Below, piece by piece: positions 52,601-59,732 of a stretch of DNA of 59,732 nt (its first letter is position 1; the number at the start of each line of letters is the position of its first letter). The translations under genes and the position numbers were made by a program. This stretch comes from Acholeplasmatales bacterium. Lineage in GTDB: Bacteria; Bacillota_I; Bacilli_A; Acholeplasmatales; Anaeroplasmataceae. The notes below the pieces were generated by a model. That model was not told the origin of the DNA, did not search any database, and saw only the letters and a list, made by a program, of their open reading frames with translations. The stretch lies in assembly GCA_024698125.1 (NCBI GenBank), contig JAILRQ010000026.1:1-59732 (forward strand), given 5' to 3'.

Positions 52601-53488
52601 ATGTTAAAGATTGAAGGTTCAATAGTAGCACTTGTTACTCCATTCAATGAGGATGGAAGTGTTAACCTAACAAAGTTAGGAGAGCTTGTTGAGTTCCATA
52701 TTAAGAATCATACAGATGCCTTATGTATTTTAGGTACAACTGGTGAGGCTTCTACAATGGAGTTCAGTGAGGAGGAAGAGGTTGTACGTTATGTAGTTGA
52801 GAAGGCTTCAGGACGTATCAAGATTATTGTTGGTAGTGGTTCTAACTGTACAGCTACAGCTGTTGAATACACTAAGAAGTATGGTAATATGGGAGCAGAT
52901 GCTTTACTTGTAATTACTCCATATTATAATAAGACTAATGAGAGTGGTATGATTAAGCATTTCACTACAATTGCAGATGCTTCACCAAAGCCAATCATTA
53001 TGTATAACGTACCAGGAAGAACAGGATGCTCAATCTCTGTTCATGCCGTAGAGGTATTATCAAAGCACCCTAATATCATTGGTATTAAGGAGGCTTCAGG
53101 TGATCTTACTTATGCAGGTAAGATTGCAAGATATTTAAATGATGATTTCAGAATGTATTCTGGAAATGATGATATTGTAGTTCCATTACTATCACTTGGA
53201 GCTTCAGGAGTTATCTCTGTTTGGGCTAATATTATGCCACAGACAGTTCATGATATGGTTATGGATTATCTTAACGGTGACGTTAAGAAGGCTCGTGATA
53301 CTCAATTAAAGTATCTAGACCTAATTCATAATCTATTCCTTGAAACTAACCCTATCCCTGTTAAGGCTGGAATGAACTATCTTGGATTTGGAGTAGGACC
53401 ATTAAGATTACCTCTTGATGAGATGTCTGCTTCAAAGTTTGAGATTTTAAAGGCAACACTTGATGAGATAAAGGGGAGAGTACAATAA
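52601..53488 (+). CDS. dapA: 4-hydroxy-tetrahydrodipicolinate synthase
   Basis: GSIVALVTPFNEDGSV, GTTGEASTM, MYNVPGRTG, GIKEASGDL. Confidence 0.97.
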   Translation: MLKIEGSIVALVTPFNEDGSVNLTKLGELVEFHIKNHTDALCILGTTGEASTMEFSEEEEVVRYVVEKASGRIKIIVGSGSNCTATAVEYTKKYGNMGADALLVITPYYNKTNESGMIKHFTTIADASPKPIIMYNVPGRTGCSISVHAVEVLSKHPNIIGIKEASGDLTYAGKIARYLNDDFRMYSGNDDIVVPLLSLGASGVISVWANIMPQTVHDMVMDYLNGDVKKARDTQLKYLDLIHNLFLETNPIPVKAGMNYLGFGVGPLRLPLDEMSASKFEILKATLDEIKGRVQ

Positions 53489-54210
53489 TGATTAATGTAG
53501 CACTAGTTGGTTATGGAGCCATGGGACAAATGGTTCACAAGAACTTTACTGATGATATGAAGCTTGTTGGTAAGGTATCTCTTGGAGAGCTTACATCCCT
53601 TTATGAAATAAAGGAGAAGATTGATGTAGTTATCGATTTTTCAAATCCAGCAAACCTAGATATGATTATTGATTACTGCACAAAGAATCATACTCCAGTA
53701 GTTATTGCGACTACAGGATATACTGATGAGCAAAAGGCTAAGATTAAGGAGCTATCAAAGAATGTTCCTGTCCTTTGGTCATCAAATTACTCACTTGGAG
53801 TAATTCTTTTAAATAGACTTGTTCGTGAGATTACACCAATACTTAAGGATTCATTTGATATTGAGGTAATTGAGGCACATCATAATAAGAAGATTGATGC
53901 CCCATCTGGAACTGCAAAGATGCTTGTTCAATCAATTGAAGAGGCTGGAGAGTTCAAGGTAGTAAACGGACGTAGTGGAGTTTCTAAGCGTGAGCCTTAT
54001 AAGGAGATTGGAGTACACGCAGTTCGTGGTGGTACAATCGTTGGTGAGCATGAGGTAATCTTTGCTGGAAATGATGAAATCCTAACATTAAAGCACAGCG
54101 CACATTCAAAGGCAATTTTTGCAGTTGGAGCTATTAAGGGTGCTAAATGGTTACTTGATAAGAGTAATAATCTTTATAACATGGAAGATGTATTATTTGG
54201 TAATAAGTAA
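53488..54210 (+). CDS. dapB: 4-hydroxy-tetrahydrodipicolinate reductase
   Basis: VALVGYGAMGQMV, EAHHNKKIDAPSGTAKML. Confidence 0.97.
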   Translation: MINVALVGYGAMGQMVHKNFTDDMKLVGKVSLGELTSLYEIKEKIDVVIDFSNPANLDMIIDYCTKNHTPVVIATTGYTDEQKAKIKELSKNVPVLWSSNYSLGVILLNRLVREITPILKDSFDIEVIEAHHNKKIDAPSGTAKMLVQSIEEAGEFKVVNGRSGVSKREPYKEIGVHAVRGGTIVGEHEVIFAGNDEILTLKHSAHSKAIFAVGAIKGAKWLLDKSNNLYNMEDVLFGNK

Positions 54211-54309
54211 TTAAAATGGGGCTTTATAGCCCCGTTTTTTTAAATACTATATTCAAATTTAAAAAAATATTGTATAATTAAGTAAATTATGTAAATTGGA
54301 GGTGCCCAT

Positions 54310-55158
54310 ATGGCATTTGGTAAAAAGAAAAAGAAGGAATTAGAGAACAAGGAGGCTGTTGAAGCAGTTGAGGTAAAGGAAGATACAGCAACTGATGAAG
54401 CAGCAGAGGAGGAGCAGGAAGCACCTACTCCATCTCGTGAGGTTTTAAGAAAGGAAAATGGACCATTCAAGGGGCTAGGATTTGTATTTAAGATTGCAGC
54501 TGCAGCCCTATTACTTGCAATATTTATTACAATGTCAGTAAAGTTTGATGATGCACAGGTAATTATTATTACAGTAACTGGAGCATTCATTACAATTCTT
54601 TGCCTTGCAAGACTTATTTTCTATTTCTTAAAGAGAAAAGATTATACAAAGTGGTTTAAGGTTATGAACATTGTTGAGATTGTTCTTGATGGTGTTTGTG
54701 GAGTATTCCTACTTGCTGGAGGAGTATATTATCAAACTCATTCAGATGAGCAAGGAAAGTTTATTGATTTCATGCAGGATAATTATAGATACTTCGTTGG
54801 AGCTGTAATTTATCTTCGTGGAGCTCTACATTTCTTTGCAACAGCATTCTTCAAGTCAAAGTCTACTATCTACAATTATTTTGTAAATCTAGTATTCGTT
54901 ACACTTGGAACATTCTGCTTAGCATTTGATTTCACATTAAAGCAGCTTGTAATTCTATTACTTGTTGTTATCGCATTATCTTGTATCTATCTTGCACAGG
55001 ATGGTATTAGAGCCGCTATCAAGTACTGGAATGGTGGAGATAATAACGGTCCTAAGAAGACTAAGAAGAAGGATAAGGACAAGGAAAAGAGTAAGGAGTC
55101 TGAGGTTCCTGCAGGAATTATTGAGCCAGAAACTCAGGACCAAGCTATTATTTCTTAA
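54310..55158 (+). CDS. Membrane protein with charged termini, hypothetical
   Basis: Multiple TM segments with Lys/Glu-rich N- and C-termini. Confidence 0.7.
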   Translation: MAFGKKKKKELENKEAVEAVEVKEDTATDEAAEEEQEAPTPSREVLRKENGPFKGLGFVFKIAAAALLLAIFITMSVKFDDAQVIIITVTGAFITILCLARLIFYFLKRKDYTKWFKVMNIVEIVLDGVCGVFLLAGGVYYQTHSDEQGKFIDFMQDNYRYFVGAVIYLRGALHFFATAFFKSKSTIYNYFVNLVFVTLGTFCLAFDFTLKQLVILLLVVIALSCIYLAQDGIRAAIKYWNGGDNNGPKKTKKKDKDKEKSKESEVPAGIIEPETQDQAIIS

Positions 55159-55267
55159 TAAAAATTAATAAAAATTGTGCCAATACTAATTGTATTGGCA
55201 TTTTTACTTGAAAAAATGAATATTAAACATTATAATAAATGAGTATTTAAATTTTGGAGGAAAATAT

Positions 55268-56365
55268 ATGTCAAATTATAGTTTTAAGGTCGGAATTATT
55301 GGTGCCACAGGAATGGTTGGACAAAGATTTATTACATTACTTGCTAACCACCCTTGGTTTCATATAGAGCTACTTGCTGCATCTAGCCGTTCAGCAGGTA
55401 AGAGATATGAGGATGCTGTAGGAGCTAAGTGGGCTATGGACACTGAGATGCCAGCATCAGTAAAGGATATGATTGTAAAGGACGCAGAGGCTGATATGGA
55501 GGAAATCGCTAAGTCAGTTGATTTCGTATTCTGCGCTGTTAACATGAAGAAGGATGAGATTCGTGCATTAGAGGATAAGTATGCTAAGCTTGAGTGCCCA
55601 GTTGTATCAAACAACTCAGCTCACCGTCATACAGATGATGTACCAATGATTATTCCTGAAATCAATGCAGATCACCTAAAGGTTATTGAGTCACAAAGAA
55701 AGAGACTTGGAACAAAGAGAGGATTTATCGCAGTTAAGTCTAACTGCTCATTACAATCTTATGTACCAGCTCTAGCACCACTTTATGAGTATGGAATTGA
55801 TAAGGTATTCGTATCTACATATCAAGCTATTTCAGGAGCAGGAAAGACATTCGAGACAATGCCTGAAATCGTTGATAACTGTATTCCATATATTGGTGGA
55901 GAAGAGGAAAAGAGTGAGGTAGAGCCACTTAAGATCTTCGGTAAGGTTGTAGGAGATAAGATTGTTGACCTTCCTGCATCAGAGATGCAAATTAGTGCAC
56001 AATGTGTAAGAGTTGCTGTATCTAACGGACACCTTGCTACAGTATTTGTTAAGTTTAAGGGAGAAAAGCCATCTAAGGAAGAAATTCTTGCAAAGTGGAA
56101 GGCATTCTCAGGAGAGCCTCAAGCTCTTAACCTACCATCAGCACCAAAGCATTTCTTAACATACTTTGAGGAGGATAATAGACCTCAACCTAAGCTTGAT
56201 AGAATGCTTGAGGGTGGAATGGGAGTATCACTTGGACGTTTAAGAGAGGATAATATCTTTGATTATAAGTTTGTAGGATTCTCACATAATACACTTCGTG
56301 GAGCTGCTGGAGGAGCTGTATTACTTGCTGAGCTTCTAGCTGCTAAGGGATACTTCAATAAGTAA
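55268..56365 (+). CDS. asd: Aspartate-semialdehyde dehydrogenase (archaeal/fungal-type)
   Basis: VGIIGATGMVGQRFITLL, VSNNSAHR, AVKSNCSLQSYVPALAPL, YQAISGAGK. Confidence 0.93.
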   Translation: MSNYSFKVGIIGATGMVGQRFITLLANHPWFHIELLAASSRSAGKRYEDAVGAKWAMDTEMPASVKDMIVKDAEADMEEIAKSVDFVFCAVNMKKDEIRALEDKYAKLECPVVSNNSAHRHTDDVPMIIPEINADHLKVIESQRKRLGTKRGFIAVKSNCSLQSYVPALAPLYEYGIDKVFVSTYQAISGAGKTFETMPEIVDNCIPYIGGEEEKSEVEPLKIFGKVVGDKIVDLPASEMQISAQCVRVAVSNGHLATVFVKFKGEKPSKEEILAKWKAFSGEPQALNLPSAPKHFLTYFEEDNRPQPKLDRMLEGGMGVSLGRLREDNIFDYKFVGFSHNTLRGAAGGAVLLAELLAAKGYFNK

Positions 56366-56395
56366 TTTTTAAAAATAATAATAGGAGAGAGAACG

Positions 56396-58477
56396 ATGAT
56401 TGAACTAGTAAATGTCTCTAAGTATTACACTTCAAATGGTGTTACTAATAAGGGACTTATTAATATCAATTTAAGCCTTAACAAGGGAGAAATCGTTGCT
56501 ATTACTGGAGAGAGTGGGTCTGGAAAGTCCACTCTCTTAAACGTAATAACAAAGGTTGATTCATTTGATGAAGGTGAAATTTATTATAAGGGAAATGAAA
56601 CTTCATATTTTTCAATTGATGATATGGACCAATTTAGAAAGGATAAAATTGGATTCATTTTCCAAAATTACAACATTATAGATTCATATACAGTCCTAGA
56701 GAATGTTATGCTACCGCTTATAATCAATGGTTCTTCAAAAAAGGATGCAAGAGCTGAGGCTGAAGGTATCCTAGAGAAGGTTGGATTAAAGGCTCGTATG
56801 AAAAATAGAGGATCACAGCTATCAGGAGGAGAAAAGCAGCGTTGTGTTATTGCACGTGCTTTAGCTTCAAAGTGTGAAATACTTGCCTGTGATGAGCCAA
56901 CTGGAAACCTTGATTCACAAACTGGTGCTGAAATTATTAAGCTTTTAAAGGAGGTTGCCTCTGATAAGCTTGTCTTAATCGTAACTCATAATTTTGAACA
57001 GGTTAAGGATATCGCAACACGTAAGATTAAGGTAGAGGATGGAGAAATAATTGAGGATTTATTTATTGATAAATCTACAAAGGAATTAGAGGATCCAAAG
57101 GAGGAGCTTGATTTAGACTATAAGCCTATTTCAAAGAAGACTAACTTTAGAATTTCTTTAAATAACCTTACATCAACTCCAAGAAAGACATTCCTTATAG
57201 GGCTTATTTTGCTTTTTACATGCGTTATTGTCTTATACCTATATCAAGGAATAAGTGTAGCTTTTAATGATTCTACAGATAATGGTACATTCCCATATGT
57301 TGGTGATGATAAAATATTAGTATCTAAATATGATCATTCTGCATTTACTACAGAAGAGATTGAAAGTATTAGTGATACATATTATACAAATGAGTTTTAT
57401 TATGAAAGTCATGTAGGATACTTTAATTTTTCAAATGACTATAATTGGGATTATACTTATTCTGCATGTTACGAGCCAAATCCAAAGGATTATAATATTG
57501 TTTATGGAGTAAAGCCTTCGGATACCTACGAATGTATGATTTTATTTAATAGTAGCTATTGGACTAAGAGCGAATTAAAGTTTATGTGTAATAATACATT
57601 TTATTTATATAATTCATTAGATGGGGATAATAAATATCTAGTTACAGGTGTAGCTTATTGTGATTCATTAAACACTTCAGATCCTGTTATTTGCTATAAC
57701 GATACGATTCATTCAATGGTTAAGCTTAATGGTATGATTAAAGCAACTAAAAGCACCTCAGAATACTCTGTTGAGACAGTAGCCTATAACTTTGATCTAA
57801 CTACTACAAGCTCATTGTCTGTATCAAGTGATTCTTTAAATTATGTTTTATATTACTATAATAATGTTATGAAGGATTGCTCAAGCATTAAGACTATTGA
57901 TACAACTATTTCATATCCAGTACTTACAATAGGTTATGATTTCTTTGATGATGTTACGGCCTATGAGGTAGCGTGCTATGGAAATAAGAAGAAAATGAAG
58001 AAGGCTGCTAAAGCTCTTGATTGCTACGTTATAGATTGTAAAACCTATACAACACTTACAAGACTTGAAATTGTATTAAATCACATTGAAGAGTATGCTA
58101 CAATGATTGGATCATCTTTGGTTTTAATTATTGTATACTTTATTTCATATGCTATTCTTGCTGTTGTGTTTAAATCAAAATCCGAATCTTATAATATATT
58201 CCGTACTCTTGGAGTCACTAAAAAGGATATGAAATATATAGTAAGATATGAAACGATGATTTCAGTTATAGCAACGTCTATTCTAGCTTACATACTTGCG
58301 AGAATTCTAGCACTTGTTATAGATCATCCAGCAGTTACATTATTTAAGGATATTTCGTTATTTGTAACTGCATTATACTTTGCTGTAATGTGCTTACTTG
58401 GATTATTCCTTGCTAAGAGGTTTAATTATAGATTATTCCATTTTACAGTAAGAGAAGGGTTAAAGCAGGTGAAGTAA
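56396..58477 (+). CDS. ABC transporter with fused ATPase and FtsX-like permease
   Basis: TGESGSGKSTLLNVI, LSGGEKQRCVIARALA, followed by TM1 / large extracytoplasmic region / three C-terminal TMs. Confidence 0.9.
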   Translation: MIELVNVSKYYTSNGVTNKGLININLSLNKGEIVAITGESGSGKSTLLNVITKVDSFDEGEIYYKGNETSYFSIDDMDQFRKDKIGFIFQNYNIIDSYTVLENVMLPLIINGSSKKDARAEAEGILEKVGLKARMKNRGSQLSGGEKQRCVIARALASKCEILACDEPTGNLDSQTGAEIIKLLKEVASDKLVLIVTHNFEQVKDIATRKIKVEDGEIIEDLFIDKSTKELEDPKEELDLDYKPISKKTNFRISLNNLTSTPRKTFLIGLILLFTCVIVLYLYQGISVAFNDSTDNGTFPYVGDDKILVSKYDHSAFTTEEIESISDTYYTNEFYYESHVGYFNFSNDYNWDYTYSACYEPNPKDYNIVYGVKPSDTYECMILFNSSYWTKSELKFMCNNTFYLYNSLDGDNKYLVTGVAYCDSLNTSDPVICYNDTIHSMVKLNGMIKATKSTSEYSVETVAYNFDLTTTSSLSVSSDSLNYVLYYYNNVMKDCSSIKTIDTTISYPVLTIGYDFFDDVTAYEVACYGNKKKMKKAAKALDCYVIDCKTYTTLTRLEIVLNHIEEYATMIGSSLVLIIVYFISYAILAVVFKSKSESYNIFRTLGVTKKDMKYIVRYETMISVIATSILAYILARILALVIDHPAVTLFKDISLFVTALYFAVMCLLGLFLAKRFNYRLFHFTVREGLKQVK

Positions 58478-58478
58478 T

Positions 58479-59732
58479 ATGATAAAGGTTAATAATTTAG
58501 AAAAATACTTTAACAAGGGTAAATCAAATCAAATTCATGTAATTAATAATACTTCCCTAGACCTTCCATCAACTGGACTTGTATCCTTACTTGGAGATAG
58601 TGGAGCTGGAAAGACTACACTTCTAAATGTAATTGGAGGTCTTGATAGATATAATAGTGGAGCTATAGCTTATGATGAGACTACATTCACTAAATATAAA
58701 ATGGGTAATGTAGATAAGTATCGTAGTGAGCATATTGGATATATCTTCCAGCACTATAATCTATTACCTAATCGTACTGTATATGATAACCTAGCATTAC
58801 AGCTAGATGTTATAGATATAACAGATCCTGAGGAGGTATCAAAGCGTATTAAATACGCCCTAACAGCCGTAGGATTATATAAGTTCCGTAAAAAGCTTGC
58901 TGGTCAGCTTTCTGGAGGACAAATGCAGCGTGTAGCTATTGCACGTGCATTAGTTAAGAAAACTAAGATTTTAATTGCAGATGAGCCTACAGGAAATCTA
59001 GACTCAAAGAACTCAGTTGAAATCATGAATATTTTAAAGAATATTTCACAAATAGCATTAGTTTTACTTGTAACTCATGATAAGCCACTTGCTGAATATT
59101 ATTCAGATACAATTGTTGAGCTTAAGGATGGAGCTATCCAAAATATAAGAACTGTTACTAATGCTGATTCAAGGGCAATTAAAAATAGACTAGATTACAG
59201 GGTATATCTAGGAGATATGAATAAGATTGATGATGGAGATAAGATTAAGACTGTTATCTATAGTAACGAAGAGAATCCAGATATCAATCTTACACTTGTA
59301 GAAATAAATGGTACCTACTACATCAAGTCAAATGTACTTATTAAAAACATTGAAGAGGCTAATGTTGAGCTTGTAAATGAGAAGTATGAGGATGTAGAAA
59401 AGGAGCAAATCGAGGACAAGTTTAATTTTGATAACTCTTGGTATAATGATATTAAAAAGCCACATCCATTTAAAAGAATCCTTCATGAGCTAAAGGAGGC
59501 TTATGTTGGATTTAGAGCTAAGAATAAGAGAGCGAAAATCTTAAAGGCAGCTCTTATTGTAATAGGAGTGGTTTTAGCTATAGCATTTATAAATCTATAT
59601 GAATATAGCTTTGTTAGTGGAAGTGGTATTGGAAAGGACTCTTATGCCTATATGCTATCTAATACTGATATTGATTCATTGGATGATGATTGCTATGCTG
59701 TTGATAATTTGGATATATCATATGGTTCCGAG
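58479..59732 (+). CDS. Partial second ABC ATPase-permease fusion; runs off the right edge
   Basis: My translation begins MIKVNNLEKYFNKGKSNQIHVINNTSLDLPSTGLVSLLGDSGAGKTTLLNVIGG, then LSGGQMQRVAIARAL and a TM near aa 350; open at window end. Confidence 0.9.
   Translation, partial: MIKVNNLEKYFNKGKSNQIHVINNTSLDLPSTGLVSLLGDSGAGKTTLLNVIGGLDRYNSGAIAYDETTFTKYKMGNVDKYRSEHIGYIFQHYNLLPNRTVYDNLALQLDVIDITDPEEVSKRIKYALTAVGLYKFRKKLAGQLSGGQMQRVAIARALVKKTKILIADEPTGNLDSKNSVEIMNILKNISQIALVLLVTHDKPLAEYYSDTIVELKDGAIQNIRTVTNADSRAIKNRLDYRVYLGDMNKIDDGDKIKTVIYSNEENPDINLTLVEINGTYYIKSNVLIKNIEEANVELVNEKYEDVEKEQIEDKFNFDNSWYNDIKKPHPFKRILHELKEAYVGFRAKNKRAKILKAALIVIGVVLAIAFINLYEYSFVSGSGIGKDSYAYMLSNTDIDSLDDDCYAVDNLDISYGSE

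Overview
This is an AT-rich Bacillota-like chromosomal window centred on the replication origin. The recF and DNA gyrase block (gyrA, gyrB, recF, yaaA-like S4 gene, dnaN, dnaA) is on the minus strand. rpmH, rnpA, yidC, jag, dnaX, ebfC, recR and rpoE are on the plus strand. TGA is used as a stop (recR), so the code is standard. Other modules are a complete pyr operon (B, C, carA, carB, K, D, F, E) behind a PyrR attenuator, and a lysine-riboswitch operon lysA-dapA-dapB followed by asd. Pectin genes are scattered: GH28, a very large PL9-like lipoprotein, CE8 and a KduD-like SDR. The window also holds a compact [FeFe]-hydrogenase beside a SsuABC/ThiXYZ-type ABC transporter, an EAL-domain protein, one tRNA-Leu, two parS sites without parAB, and two partial edge genes (a nuclease-Rad3 helicase and an ABC transporter). 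The least explained stretch is 20.1-22.1 kb. It contains an orphan three-way-junction RNA with its own promoter and terminator, an intact IS110 transposase preceded by a structured non-coding end (candidate bridge RNA), and a roughly 180-nt sRNA. That sRNA has a perfect consensus promoter carrying two CcpA/LacI-type operators, one of which recurs as an exact 14-mer inside the promoter spacer of the PL9 pectate lyase. All assignments come from reading sequence and motifs; no database search was run.
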